Shown: piece by piece, positions 33,657 through 42,682 of the stretch
Layout: each line of letters starts with the position of its first letter
How positions within the stretch are numbered: the stretch's first letter is position 1
Assembly (NCBI RefSeq): GCF_015101885.1
Contig: NZ_CP062941.1
Location: forward strand, 1 to 64,000
Direction: 5' to 3'
DNA: 64,000 bases
From: Massilia litorea
GTDB lineage: Bacteria > Pseudomonadota > Gammaproteobacteria > Burkholderiales > Burkholderiaceae_D
Notes under the pieces: generated by a model
The model's input: the letters and a program-made list of their open reading frames with translations, nothing else
Told to the model about the DNA's origin: nothing
Database searches by the model: none
Program-made: the position numbers and the translations under genes

Positions 33657-34568
33657 ATGCAGCAATTCCTAGGTATCTTCATCGTGCTCGGCTGCGTGTT
33701 CGGCGGCTTCGCGCTGATGGGCGGCACGGCCACGGCCATCTGGCACCCGGTCGAGATCCTGATCATCGTCGGCGCGGCCTTCGGCGCCCTCGTGATCGGC
33801 AACGAGAAGCACGTGCTGGCCGAGATGGCGCACCAGCTCAAGAAAATCGCGTCGCGCAAAAAGCACGACTCGGAATTCCAGCGCCAGCTCCTGCTGCTGA
33901 TGTACGAACTGTTGCAACTGGCCGCCGGCGGCCTGAAGGCGCTCGACGCCCACGTCGAGGCCCCGCGCGAAAGCGCGATCTTCCAGCGCTACCCGCGCAT
34001 CCTGGACGAGCCGAAGCTGCTGGCCTTCATCGTCGACAATTTCCGCCTGATGGCGATGGGCAAAATCAACGCCCACGAACTGGAAGGCGTGCTCGAACAG
34101 GAACTGGACGCGATCCACGAAGAACTGACCCAACCGTCGAAATCGCTGCACAAGATCGCCGAAGGCATGCCGGGCTTCGGCATCCTGGCCGCCGTTCTCG
34201 GCATCGTGATGGCGATGTATTCGGTGGCGGAAGGCGCGGATTCGGGCGCGATCGCGGAGAAGGTCGGCGCGGCGATGGTCGGTACCTTCATCGGCATCTT
34301 CTTCTGCTACGGCCTGCTCGACCCGCTGTCGAACATGATGAAGCAGCTCGTCAACGGCGAAGCGTCGACCATGGAAACCGTGAAGGTCGTGCTGTGCACC
34401 CACGTGGCCGGCAAGCCTGCCCTGCTGGCGATCGACGCCGGCCGGCGCCTGATCCAGCTGAACACGAAGCCGAGCTTCGCCCAGCTGGAACAGTGGATCA
34501 ACGCGATGGGCGGCGACGACGAATCGCAGAACAAGCGGCGCCGTAACAGCGATCGCATGACGGGGTAA
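33657..34568 (+). CDS. motA: motor stator protein MotA
   Basis: A 303-residue, four-TM stator subunit. Key parts are the N-terminal TM pair, the cytoplasmic loop with conserved charges, the MPGFGILAAVLGIVMAM segment with the critical Pro, and GTFIGIFFCYGLLDPLSNMM. The ATG at 33657 follows AGAAAGG. Slot equals lafT. Confidence 0.95.
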   Translation: MQQFLGIFIVLGCVFGGFALMGGTATAIWHPVEILIIVGAAFGALVIGNEKHVLAEMAHQLKKIASRKKHDSEFQRQLLLLMYELLQLAAGGLKALDAHVEAPRESAIFQRYPRILDEPKLLAFIVDNFRLMAMGKINAHELEGVLEQELDAIHEELTQPSKSLHKIAEGMPGFGILAAVLGIVMAMYSVAEGADSGAIAEKVGAAMVGTFIGIFFCYGLLDPLSNMMKQLVNGEASTMETVKVVLCTHVAGKPALLAIDAGRRLIQLNTKPSFAQLEQWINAMGGDDESQNKRRRNSDRMTG

Positions 34569-34571
34569 GCT

Positions 34572-35507
34572 GTGTCCAAGCTGAACGACAAGCATCACGA
34601 ACAGACCATCATCAAGCGTGGTGGCGGCAAGCACGACCACGACGAGCACGGCGGCGCCTGGAAAGTCGCGTTCGCCGACTTTTGCCTGGCCCTGCTGTCG
34701 CTGTTCCTGGTGCTGTGGCTGATGGCCGCGCGCGAGAAGGAAGCGATCCAGGCCATGACGAAGGACGCCGCGGCCGGCCAGCTGGAAGGTCCCGGCAAGC
34801 GTCCGGAAATCGCCACATCGCCGAGCGGCAGCCTGATCGAACGCTTCCCGACCATGCATGACGGCATGGGCCCTGCCCAGGGCACCGGCGCCACGGCCGA
34901 CACCCGCGTCTCCTACGACTCGCCGGCCGACCTGAAGTCGCTGTCGAAAAAGCTGGAAAAGATGAGCGAAGAAGCCGGACTGGCTGCCAACCTGCACGCC
35001 GAGGTGACGCCCTACGGCCTGCGCGTGATGCTGCACGATACCGACCGCCAGGGCATGTTCATGCGCGGCAGCGCGCTGCCGACCGGACGCTTCGCGCGCC
35101 TGCTGCAGAAAATGGGCCCGCTGTTCGCGCAGATGGAAAACCAGATGCTGATCGTCGGCCACACCGACTCGGTGCAGTACACGTTTGCAGAGAAGACCGG
35201 CATGTCGAACTGGTCGCTGTCCTCGAACCGTGCGATGGCCGCGCGCGCCCAGCTGCTCACGGGCGGCATGCGCAGCGACAGCGTGCTGCAGGTGGTCGGC
35301 ATGGCCGACCGCGCCCCGCTCGACGACAAGCGGACCGATGCCGACGTCAACCGCCGCATCGAGCTGATGATTTTGACCCGCGCCCAATCGCGCTCGGTGG
35401 CCGCGATGTTCGGCGCACCCGGCGCGACCGAGCTGCTGACTGACGGCGTGTCGGTCAGCGCTCCTGGCGGAGAGACCAGGCCGCTGCGCGGCCAACTGGC
35501 GAAGTAA
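34572..35507 (+). CDS. motB: motor stator protein MotB
   Basis: A 311-residue protein starting at GTG. One TM follows a charged N-terminus, with the proton-carrying aspartate at about residue 36 (WKVAFADFCLALLSLFLVLW). The C-terminal OmpA-like peptidoglycan-binding domain is present (QMLIVGHTDSVQY, LSSNRAMAARAQLL, DADVNRRIELMI). Slot equals lafU. Confidence 0.96.
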   Translation: MSKLNDKHHEQTIIKRGGGKHDHDEHGGAWKVAFADFCLALLSLFLVLWLMAAREKEAIQAMTKDAAAGQLEGPGKRPEIATSPSGSLIERFPTMHDGMGPAQGTGATADTRVSYDSPADLKSLSKKLEKMSEEAGLAANLHAEVTPYGLRVMLHDTDRQGMFMRGSALPTGRFARLLQKMGPLFAQMENQMLIVGHTDSVQYTFAEKTGMSNWSLSSNRAMAARAQLLTGGMRSDSVLQVVGMADRAPLDDKRTDADVNRRIELMILTRAQSRSVAAMFGAPGATELLTDGVSVSAPGGETRPLRGQLAK

Positions 35508-35542
35508 CCATGACGATTCAATCCAAGACCCGAGGTACCCGC

Positions 35543-35818
35543 ATGAAAATCACTGGAACCGGCGCCCCGACCATGACGCCTGCGATTGGCGCAGTTGCCG
35601 CTCCTTCCGATGCCGCTCCTGCCGCGGCCCCGGTGGCGGACAGCAGCCCTGCCCTGCAATCGGAAGTGCTGCAGCCCGCCGCCAGGGCGCTGGCCGCCCT
35701 GCCCGACTTCGACGCCGCGCGCGTGGCCGAACTGCGCGACGCGCTGGCCAAGGGCGAACTGCCTTTCGATGCGGGGCGCCTCGCGGGCCTGATCCAGCGC
35801 TTCCACGGGAGCCGCTAA
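35543..35818 (+). CDS. flgM: anti-sigma-28 factor FlgM
   Basis: A 91-residue protein. The C-terminal FliA-binding helices are clear (LPDFDAARVAELRDALAKGE, LPFDAGRLAGLIQRFHGS). The start at 35543 (MKITGTG) is preferred because GAGG lies 7 bases upstream and other FlgM proteins begin MKI. An earlier ATG at 35510 is in frame. FlgM is exported when the hook is complete, freeing FliA. The stop overlaps the flgN start (TAATG). Confidence 0.9.
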   Translation: MKITGTGAPTMTPAIGAVAAPSDAAPAAAPVADSSPALQSEVLQPAARALAALPDFDAARVAELRDALAKGELPFDAGRLAGLIQRFHGSR

Positions 35819-36270
35819 TGTCCGCTTATTCGCCCGCAGTTTCCCCTCGCATGACACGCCAGCAGGCGGCGGCCTCTCTGGTTGAAGGCGTCGAGCAGGA
35901 CCTGGGCGCCGCGAGCGCGATCCATGCGCTGCTCGAGCGCCAGTTCCAGGCTGCCCTGCGGCACCAGGGCGCGGAACTGGGCGCCCTCGCCGAGGAGCTG
36001 ACGCCGGCGCTGGACGCCATGGATGCGCGCCGCCGCCAGCGCGTGGCGCTGGTGCGCGCGCTGCAGGGCCCCGAAGGCACGATGGCCGGCTTCATCGCGG
36101 CCCAGCCGGAACCCGGCCGCGCCAGGCTGGCGGCGTCGTGGGGCGAGCTGGAACGCCTGGTCGTGCTGTGCAAGAGCGCGACCACGCGCAACAGCAACCT
36201 GCTGGCCGAACAGTTCTCGACCATGCAGCGCGTGCTGCACAACGCGGACGGTACCTATGCGCCACGCTGA
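35818..36270 (+). CDS. flgN: flagellar export chaperone FlgN
   Basis: A 150-residue helical protein for FlgK/FlgL export. Typical features are a long N-terminal helix pair (AASLVEGVEQDLGAASAIHA, LLERQFQAALRHQGAELGAL) and the C-terminal helix ATTRNSNLLAEQFSTMQRVL. Overlaps flgM by one base. Confidence 0.9.
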   Translation: MSAYSPAVSPRMTRQQAAASLVEGVEQDLGAASAIHALLERQFQAALRHQGAELGALAEELTPALDAMDARRRQRVALVRALQGPEGTMAGFIAAQPEPGRARLAASWGELERLVVLCKSATTRNSNLLAEQFSTMQRVLHNADGTYAPR

Positions 36271-36997
36271 GTTCTCGACGTCCTCGATCGCGGCCACGCT
36301 GCCGACGGAATCGACCCGCCCGACCGCCGCGATCGGTGGCGGCAGCGGCTTCGGCCAAACCTTCGCCAGGGTGCAGGGCGAAGTCGCCGATTTCATCCAG
36401 AACGGCGGCGGTGCCTCGGCGCCCGACCTGACGCCCGAGGGCAGCCTGTGGCGCGCGCGCAGCGCCGCCTCGGTGCTGGCCGCGCCCGAGGTGGATGGAA
36501 ATTCCGACGACAAGTCGACCAGCGAAGACCAGCAGGCCTTCCTGGAAAGCATCGCGCCGTGGGCGAAGGAAGCGGCCGATAAACTGGGCGTTGCGCCGGA
36601 ACTGGTGCAGGCTCACGCCGCGCTCGAATCGGGCTGGGGCCAGCGCCCCATCATGCGCACCGGCGCCGGCGACGGTGCGAGCAGCCACAACCTGTTCGGC
36701 ATCAAGGCCGGCGGCAAATGGGATGGCGCCGTGGCCGAATCGGCCACCACCGAATACGTGGGCGGCGCCGCACTGAAGACGAAGGAACGCTTCCGCGCCT
36801 ATCCGGATGCGGCCAGCGCCTTCCGCGACTACGCCCGGATGCTGCTCGATAACCCGCGCTATAAAGGCGCGATCGGCGCCGGCAACGACGCGCATGCCTT
36901 CGCCCAGGGCCTGGCGAAAGGCGGCTACGCCACCGACCCGGCCTACGCGTCCAAGCTGGCGCGCCTGGCCGGCAAACTGCAAGGCATCAACGGCTGA
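36257..36997 (+). CDS. stand-alone flagellar glucosaminidase (muramidase)
   Basis: A 246-residue protein. Residues about 95-246 are a glucosaminidase/muramidase domain like the C-terminal half of FlgJ: LGVAPELVQAHAALESGWGQ with the catalytic Glu in ALESGWG, ASSHNLFGIKAGGKWDGAV, and the YPDAASAFRDYARMLL helix. It has no Sec signal, so it is probably exported by the flagellar machine. FlgJ in this locus (43801) lacks this domain, so this gene likely cuts peptidoglycan for the rod. It overlaps flgN by 14 bases and ends 4 bases before the convergent flgA stop. Confidence 0.9.
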   Translation: MRHAEFSTSSIAATLPTESTRPTAAIGGGSGFGQTFARVQGEVADFIQNGGGASAPDLTPEGSLWRARSAASVLAAPEVDGNSDDKSTSEDQQAFLESIAPWAKEAADKLGVAPELVQAHAALESGWGQRPIMRTGAGDGASSHNLFGIKAGGKWDGAVAESATTEYVGGAALKTKERFRAYPDAASAFRDYARMLLDNPRYKGAIGAGNDAHAFAQGLAKGGYATDPAYASKLARLAGKLQGING

Positions 36998-37001
36998 TGA
37001 A

Positions 37002-37712
37002 TCAGCGGGTCAGGCGAGACATCTCGCTCGGTTCCACCGTGCCGGGCGCGACGACCCGCATGCGCAGGGTCTGGCCGCTGGTGCTGTTGCGCACGCGGAT
37101 CGTTGCACCTTTGGTACCGGCATCGAGCGCTTCGCCGGCCGTGCTGACCTCGATGCCTTCGATGCGCGCAATCATGACGACGGCGTCGCCGCGTTTGACC
37201 AGGACGGGTGCCGATAGCGAACTGTTACGGAGAACGTCGCCCGCGCGCAACATTCTGCGGCTCGTTTGGCCGACAGCGTCATTTGGATCAATCACAGGGT
37301 CCGTAATGCTGGTAATGTCCCGTTGCTCTACGGTAACATGTGACTCCGTGAGTGCTTCGTTTGCCGCGACCGGGGCGGCCATGACGACGACCTCCGCCGA
37401 AATGCGGGCCCGGACGATGTATTCGAGGCGGGAATTGCCGGTTTGAGGGCAGCGCACCGCGAAGCGCATACGGTTCGGTTGCCGGGTGTCGAGCGTTTCG
37501 ACCTCGACCGGCCCCGGACACGCGATTGGTGCCCGCGGCGGTACCACGGCCAGCTCGAAGCGGGGAGCGCGCAAGCCGGAGGCGCTGGCCTGTTTTTCCA
37601 GCTGGGCGCGGGCAGCCTCCTCGACCTGGGTGGCGACGGAGGGCGCGGCGCACACCGGCGCCGAGGCCAGCGCAAGGGGCAGGACGAGAACAAGAACAGC
37701 ACGAAGAATCAT
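37002..37712 (-). CDS. flgA: P-ring assembly protein FlgA
   Basis: A 236-residue periplasmic chaperone for FlgI. The signal peptide begins at the chosen ATG (MILRAVLVLVLPLALASAPV) with AGGG upstream. The C-terminal SAF/FlgA domain is clear: VVVMAAPVAANEALTESHVT, LRAGDVLRNSSLSAPVLVKR and GATIRVRNSTSGQTLRMRVV. Longer starts at 37745 (ATG) and 37760 (GTG) are possible. It is divergent from flgB with 74 bases between. Confidence 0.93.
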   Translation of the reverse strand: MILRAVLVLVLPLALASAPVCAAPSVATQVEEAARAQLEKQASASGLRAPRFELAVVPPRAPIACPGPVEVETLDTRQPNRMRFAVRCPQTGNSRLEYIVRARISAEVVVMAAPVAANEALTESHVTVEQRDITSITDPVIDPNDAVGQTSRRMLRAGDVLRNSSLSAPVLVKRGDAVVMIARIEGIEVSTAGEALDAGTKGATIRVRNSTSGQTLRMRVVAPGTVEPSEMSRLTR

Positions 37713-37786
37713 TGCAGCAACCCTGGCAATCAAAGATTTACCCATTCTAACGAAACACACTGCAGTTCACCGATGGAGGATCGAGC

Positions 37787-38149
37787 ATGACGATTAATTT
37801 TAAGGACGCACTGGGAGTCCATGCCGACGCGCTGCAGGTACGCGCCGAGCGGACCAAGGTGTTGGCCGCGAACATCGCCAACGAAAGCACGCCCGGCTAC
37901 ACGGCGCGCGACCTCGACTTCGGCGCAGTGATGCAGGATCGGGCCGCCGAAGAAAACGGCGAACTCTCGCTCGACGGAAGCAGCGAAGCGCTGTACCGCG
38001 TGCCCTTCCACCCCAGCGCCGACGGCAACACGGTCGAAATCGGCGTCGAGCAGGCGGCGTTCTCGCAAAATGCCTCGGACTTCCAGACCAGCCTCACCTT
38101 CATCAACATGAAGCTGCGCGGTCTGGCCAAAGCCATCAATGGTCAATAA
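37787..38149 (+). CDS. flgB: rod protein FlgB
   Basis: A 120-residue proximal rod protein with the N-terminal rod motif (LAANIANESTPGYTARDLDF) and the C-terminal coiled-coil end (NASDFQTSLTFINMKLRGLA). Ribosome binding site GGAGG. It is first in flgB-L. Confidence 0.96.
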   Translation: MTINFKDALGVHADALQVRAERTKVLAANIANESTPGYTARDLDFGAVMQDRAAEENGELSLDGSSEALYRVPFHPSADGNTVEIGVEQAAFSQNASDFQTSLTFINMKLRGLAKAINGQ

Positions 38150-38164
38150 GGCGGGTCAATAACC

Positions 38165-38569
38165 ATGAGCTTCAAGGACATCTCCACTATCGCAGGTTCC
38201 GCGATGACGGCGCAGTCGGTACGCCTGAACACCATCGCCTCGAACCTGGCCAATGCCGATACCGCCGCGCGATCGGAGGCCGAAGCCTATCGCGCGCGCA
38301 AACCGGTCTTCGCCGCCGTCATGGAAAACGACGCCGGCGGCCGCGTGCAGGTACTCGACGTCGTGCAGAGCGCCGACCCGGTGCGCAAGGTCTACGAGCC
38401 GGGCAATCCGCTGGCCGACGCCGAAGGCATGGTCGTCTACTCGAACGTCAACTCGGTGGCCGAGATGGCCGACATGATGTCCGCCTCGCGCGCCTTCGAG
38501 ACCAATGTCGAGGTGCTGGGCCGGATCAAATCGATGCAGGCCTCCCTGCTGAAACTGGGCGAAGGCTAA
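38165..38569 (+). CDS. flgC: rod protein FlgC
   Basis: A 134-residue rod protein. It has the flagellar basal-body rod signature (LNTIASNLANADTAARSEAE) and the C-terminal SNVNSVAEMADMMSASRAFE. Length is standard. Confidence 0.96.
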   Translation: MSFKDISTIAGSAMTAQSVRLNTIASNLANADTAARSEAEAYRARKPVFAAVMENDAGGRVQVLDVVQSADPVRKVYEPGNPLADAEGMVVYSNVNSVAEMADMMSASRAFETNVEVLGRIKSMQASLLKLGEG

Positions 38570-38573
38570 GACC

Positions 38574-39245
38574 ATGCTGACCAATAACTCCCTCGCCGCC
38601 TCGAACAACACCGCCGGCACCGACTCGGTCGCGCCCAGCGCCGAGGTCTCCGCCAACAAGGACATGTTCACCAAGCTGCTCGTGGCCCAGATCCGCAACC
38701 AGGATCCGCTGGCGCCGTCCGACCCGAGCCAGTTCGTCAACCAGCTGTCGCAGTTGTCGCAGACCGAAGCGCTGCAGAACCTCTCCAAAACCACCAGCGC
38801 CAGCGCCAGCGTGCTGCAAAGCCTGCAGGTGCTGGCGATGGGCGGCCAAGTGGGCTCGCAAGTGACGGTCGCCACCGACCGCCTGCGCCTGGACGGCGCG
38901 CCTGTCAGCGGCAGCATCCAGCTGCCGTCGGCGTCCGGCGCGACCAACCTGGTGCTGACCGGTGCCGACGGCCAGGCGCACAACCTGGCCCTGCCCTACC
39001 ACGCGGCAGGTTCGCAAGCATTCACGATCGACCCGAGCGCCCTGGGCCTGGCGCCGGGCAGCTATTCGATCGCGGCCCGGACCGCAGACGGCGCCGCCGT
39101 GCCCGTCGAAATCGCCGGCACCGTGAGCAGCGTGCGTCTGTCGGGTACCGGTTCCGTCGTATTGCAGGTGGCTGGTGTCGGCGACATCGACCCGTCCGCC
39201 ATTACTGGTTTCAACGGCAAGGCTCCCGCCTTCGCCGCTAACTGA
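38574..39245 (+). CDS. flgD: hook assembly scaffold FlgD
   Basis: A 223-residue hook cap. The N-terminal FlgD motif is seen (DMFTKLLVAQIRNQDPLAPS, DPSQFVNQLSQLSQTEALQN). The C-terminal FlgD_ig-like and Tudor-like beta part follows. It is removed when the hook is complete. Confidence 0.95.
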   Translation: MLTNNSLAASNNTAGTDSVAPSAEVSANKDMFTKLLVAQIRNQDPLAPSDPSQFVNQLSQLSQTEALQNLSKTTSASASVLQSLQVLAMGGQVGSQVTVATDRLRLDGAPVSGSIQLPSASGATNLVLTGADGQAHNLALPYHAAGSQAFTIDPSALGLAPGSYSIAARTADGAAVPVEIAGTVSSVRLSGTGSVVLQVAGVGDIDPSAITGFNGKAPAFAAN

Positions 39246-39265
39246 TATTCAAGGATCAAACAGCC

Positions 39266-40462
39266 ATGAGCTTTAACATCGCCCTCTCCGGTATCCAGGC
39301 CATCAACGAGCAGCTGGAAGCCGTCTCGAACAACATCGCCAACTCGAGCACCTACGGTTTCAAGAGCAGCCGCGCCAACTTCTCCGCCATGTACGCAGGC
39401 GAGCAGGCGAACGGCGTCTCGGTCGGGTCGCTGACCCAGAACATCGGCACCAACGGCTCGGTCGAATCGACCGGCCGTTCGCTCGACGCCGCCATCGAAG
39501 GCCGCGGCTTCTTCGTGACCCGCGACAGCCAGGGCACGATGTCGTACAGCCGCGTCGGCATCTTCGCCGCCGATAACGCCGGCAACCTGGTCGACGCCGC
39601 CGGCCGCAAGGTGCAGGGCTATGGCCCGGCCGTCAATGGCGCGCTCGGCACCATGGGCGACATCAAGATCCCGACCGGCCAGATCGCGGCCAAGGCCTCG
39701 ACCAGCGTCACGTTTGTGGGCAACCTGTCGGCCGACTGGAAACCGCCGGTCAATCCGACCTTCGACGCCAGCAAGTCCGACAGCTACAACATGGTGAAGC
39801 AGTCGGTCCTCTACGATTCGCTCGGCAGCCAGCACACCGTGTCGCAGTACTTCGTCAAGTCGGGCAATAACGTCAATGTGTATTACGGTTTCGACGGCGC
39901 GCTCCCGACCGCCGCGACCGCGACGCCGAATACCCTCACCTTCGACGGCAAGGGCCAGCTGACCAGCACCCCGACGTCGGGCACGCTCACCCTGACCACG
40001 ACCAATGGTTCGAACCCGATCGCCTTCACGGTCGACTACACCGGCACCACAAAGTTTGCCGGAGAAGCGACCAGCACCACCAACCGCACCGACGGCTACG
40101 CCTCAGGCAACTACGTCGGCGTCGAGCTGGCGGCCGACGGTTCGGTCGTGGCGCGCTACAGCAACGAGCAGAAGCAGACGGTCGGCACCATCGCGCTGGC
40201 CACCTTCGGCAACGAAGGCGCGCTGACCGCGACCAGCGACACCAGCTGGCAAGCCAACGCCGCCTCGGGCCTTGCCCTGTACGGCACCCCGGGCTCGGGC
40301 CTGGCCGGCAAACTCAATACCGGTGCGCTCGAAGGCTCGAACGTCGACATCACCTCCGAACTCGTCGGCCTGATGACCTCGCAGCGTAACTACCAGGCGA
40401 ACTCGAAGGTCATCACGACCGAGAACCAGATGATGCAAACCCTGATGCAGGCGCTGGGCTAA
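39266..40462 (+). CDS. flgE: flagellar hook protein FlgE
   Basis: A 398-residue hook subunit. The N-terminus (NIALSGIQAINEQLEAVSNN) with the rod/hook motif NSSTYGFKSSRANFS, a middle D1/D2 part (SRVGIFAADNAGNLVDAAGR) and the C-terminal ELVGLMTSQRNYQANSKVIT are present. Length is typical. Confidence 0.96.
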   Translation: MSFNIALSGIQAINEQLEAVSNNIANSSTYGFKSSRANFSAMYAGEQANGVSVGSLTQNIGTNGSVESTGRSLDAAIEGRGFFVTRDSQGTMSYSRVGIFAADNAGNLVDAAGRKVQGYGPAVNGALGTMGDIKIPTGQIAAKASTSVTFVGNLSADWKPPVNPTFDASKSDSYNMVKQSVLYDSLGSQHTVSQYFVKSGNNVNVYYGFDGALPTAATATPNTLTFDGKGQLTSTPTSGTLTLTTTNGSNPIAFTVDYTGTTKFAGEATSTTNRTDGYASGNYVGVELAADGSVVARYSNEQKQTVGTIALATFGNEGALTATSDTSWQANAASGLALYGTPGSGLAGKLNTGALEGSNVDITSELVGLMTSQRNYQANSKVITTENQMMQTLMQALG

Positions 40463-40475
40463 GGACTGACGCGCG

Positions 40476-41201
40476 ATGGATAAACTGATCTTCACCGCCG
40501 TCTCCGGCGCCGAGCACACGCTGCGTGCCCAGCAGGTCCACGCGAACAACCTGGCCAACATGGACACGCCGGGCTTTCGCGCCAACCTGGAACTGGTGAC
40601 CACCCAGAAGCTCGGCGGCTACGGTTACGACGACGTGCACATGGCCCGCACCCAGGCCGACGCCGTCTCGACCAAGCCCGGCACCGTGCGCGAGACCGGG
40701 CGTCCGCTCGACGTCGCCATCAACGGCACCGGTTATTTCGCGGTCGAATTCGGCGGCGCCGAGGCCTATACCCGCGCCGGCGCGATCGACATCGACGCCA
40801 ACGGCGCCTTGTCGGTGGCGGGCCGCCCGCTGCTGGGCGAAGGCGGGCCGATCGTGCTGCCGCCGCATTCGGCGGTGGAAGTCGGTACCGACGGCACGAT
40901 TTCGGTGATGGCCGAAGGCGCGACCACGATGCAGGTGATCGACAAGCTGCGCCTGGTGAATGCGGAAGGCCCCGAGCTGACCAAGAACGAAGCCGGCCTG
41001 CTTGTCGCCCGCAACGGCGACCAGCTGCAGGCGGATGCGAACGTCACCGTGCGCGCCCGTTCCCTGGAAGGCAGCAACGTGTCGGCCGTCGAAGAGATGG
41101 TCGCGACCATGGCCCTGAACCGCAGTTTTGAGCTGCAAATGAAACTGTTCCAGGCCGGTGACAAGATGAATGAGGCGGGTAACCGCCTGCTCGGCGCCTA
41201 A
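40476..41201 (+). CDS. flgF: rod protein FlgF
   Basis: A 241-residue proximal rod protein. It has the N-terminal motif QQVHANNLANMDTPGFRANL, the GRPLDVAINGTGYFAVEF middle typical of FlgF/FlgG, and the C-terminal MVATMALNRSFELQMKLFQA. Confidence 0.95.
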   Translation: MDKLIFTAVSGAEHTLRAQQVHANNLANMDTPGFRANLELVTTQKLGGYGYDDVHMARTQADAVSTKPGTVRETGRPLDVAINGTGYFAVEFGGAEAYTRAGAIDIDANGALSVAGRPLLGEGGPIVLPPHSAVEVGTDGTISVMAEGATTMQVIDKLRLVNAEGPELTKNEAGLLVARNGDQLQADANVTVRARSLEGSNVSAVEEMVATMALNRSFELQMKLFQAGDKMNEAGNRLLGA

Positions 41202-41228
41202 GCACGCTGACAATCAAAGGAGAATTTA

Positions 41229-42014
41229 ATGAATCCAGCAATGTGGATCAGCAAGACCGGTGTTCAGGCGCAAGACGCCAAGCTGCAGGCGATCGCCAAC
41301 AACCTGGCCAACGTCAACACCGTCGGCTTCAAGCGCGACCGCGTCGTCTTCGAAGACCTGCACTACCAGGTCGACGCCCAGCCGGGCGCGCAGAGCGCCG
41401 ACAACACGGTGTCGAACGGCGTCCAGCTCGGTAACGGTACGCGCCTGGTCGGCACCCAGAAGGTGTTCACCAACGGTTCGATCCAGACCACCAGCCAGCA
41501 GCTCGACGTCGCCATCTCCGGCAACGGCTTCCTGCAGGTGCGCCGCCCGAACGGCGACGCCGCCTTCACCCGTGCCGGCCAGCTGCAGGTCGACGCCAAC
41601 GGTACCCTGGTCAATGCCCAGGGCCTGCCGCTGGTGCCGCAGATCACCGTGCCGAACAACGCCACCGCGATCACCATCGCCGAAAACGGCACCGTCTCGG
41701 CCACCGTTCCCGGCCAGGCCGCCCCGACCGAAATCGGCGCCCTGACCCTGACCGGCTTCGTCAATCCGGCCGGCCTGCTGGCCCTCGGCGAAAACCTGTT
41801 CTCGGAAACCGCCGCCAGCGGCGCGCCGAACGAAGGCCGTCCTGGCGACGGCGCCCTGGGCAAGCTCAAGCAAGGCGCGCTCGAAGGTTCGAACGTGCAG
41901 GTCGTCGAAGAAATGGTCGACATGATCGCTGCACAACGTACTTATGAGATGAATACCAAAGTGTTGTCGGCGGCTGACAATATGCTGCAATACCTGGCGC
42001 AGGCGGCCCGATAA
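41229..42014 (+). CDS. flgG: distal rod protein FlgG
   Basis: A 261-residue distal rod protein. Conserved parts are AIANNLANVNTVGFKRDRVV, VFEDLHYQVDAQPGAQ (FlgG-specific), QQLDVAISGNGFLQVRRPNG and MVDMIAAQRTYEMNTKVLSA. Ribosome binding site AAAGGAG. It overlaps flgH by one base. Confidence 0.97.
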   Translation: MNPAMWISKTGVQAQDAKLQAIANNLANVNTVGFKRDRVVFEDLHYQVDAQPGAQSADNTVSNGVQLGNGTRLVGTQKVFTNGSIQTTSQQLDVAISGNGFLQVRRPNGDAAFTRAGQLQVDANGTLVNAQGLPLVPQITVPNNATAITIAENGTVSATVPGQAAPTEIGALTLTGFVNPAGLLALGENLFSETAASGAPNEGRPGDGALGKLKQGALEGSNVQVVEEMVDMIAAQRTYEMNTKVLSAADNMLQYLAQAAR

Positions 42015-42670
42015 TGCTCCGTTCTAGCCTTGCGGCAACTATCATGACGGTGTTGCTGGTGGGTTGTGCTTCCCGCGCACCGATTGATGCCGCCCCCGAC
42101 CAGGATGCGGTACCGGTCGCGCGCACTGCCCAGCACGGCGTTTCCGGCGGCGTGTTCAGCAGCGACGCGCTGTCGCTGACCTCCGACGCCCGCGCTTACC
42201 GCGTGGGCGACGTGGTCACCGTGATCCTGCAGGAGACCACGCAGGCGAGCAAGCGCGCCGGCACCAGTTTCAGCAAGGGTTCGTCGGTGGGCGTTGCTCC
42301 GCTGGGCGCGCTCGGCAAGACCTTCGGCAAGACCCAGCTCGACATGTCGGCCGACCGCAGTTTCAAGGGCGACTCGACCAGCACCCAGCAGAACGCCCTG
42401 TCCGGCGCGCTGACCGTGATCGTGCAGGAAGTGCTGCCGAACGGACTGCTGCGCGTGTCGGGCGAGAAGAACATGACCCTGAACCAGGGCGAAGAATTCC
42501 TGCGCCTGAAGGGCTATATCCGCGCCGCCGACGTCGATGCCGACAACCAGGTGTCCTCGCTGCGCGTGGCCAATGCCCGGATCGCCTATTCGGCGAAAGG
42601 CGTGCTGGCCGACGCCAACTCGGCAGGCTGGTTGACGCGTTTCTTCACCGGACCGCTGATGCCCTTTTAA
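42014..42670 (+). CDS. flgH: L-ring lipoprotein FlgH
   Basis: A 218-residue outer-membrane lipoprotein. The lipobox LLVGC places the lipidated Cys near residue 19. The L-ring core is recognisable (YRVGDVVTVILQETTQASKR, GALTVIVQEVLPNGLLRVSG, LRLKGYIRAADVDADNQVSS). Confidence 0.96.
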   Translation: MLRSSLAATIMTVLLVGCASRAPIDAAPDQDAVPVARTAQHGVSGGVFSSDALSLTSDARAYRVGDVVTVILQETTQASKRAGTSFSKGSSVGVAPLGALGKTFGKTQLDMSADRSFKGDSTSTQQNALSGALTVIVQEVLPNGLLRVSGEKNMTLNQGEEFLRLKGYIRAADVDADNQVSSLRVANARIAYSAKGVLADANSAGWLTRFFTGPLMPF

Positions 42671-42682
42671 ATTAGGACCGAC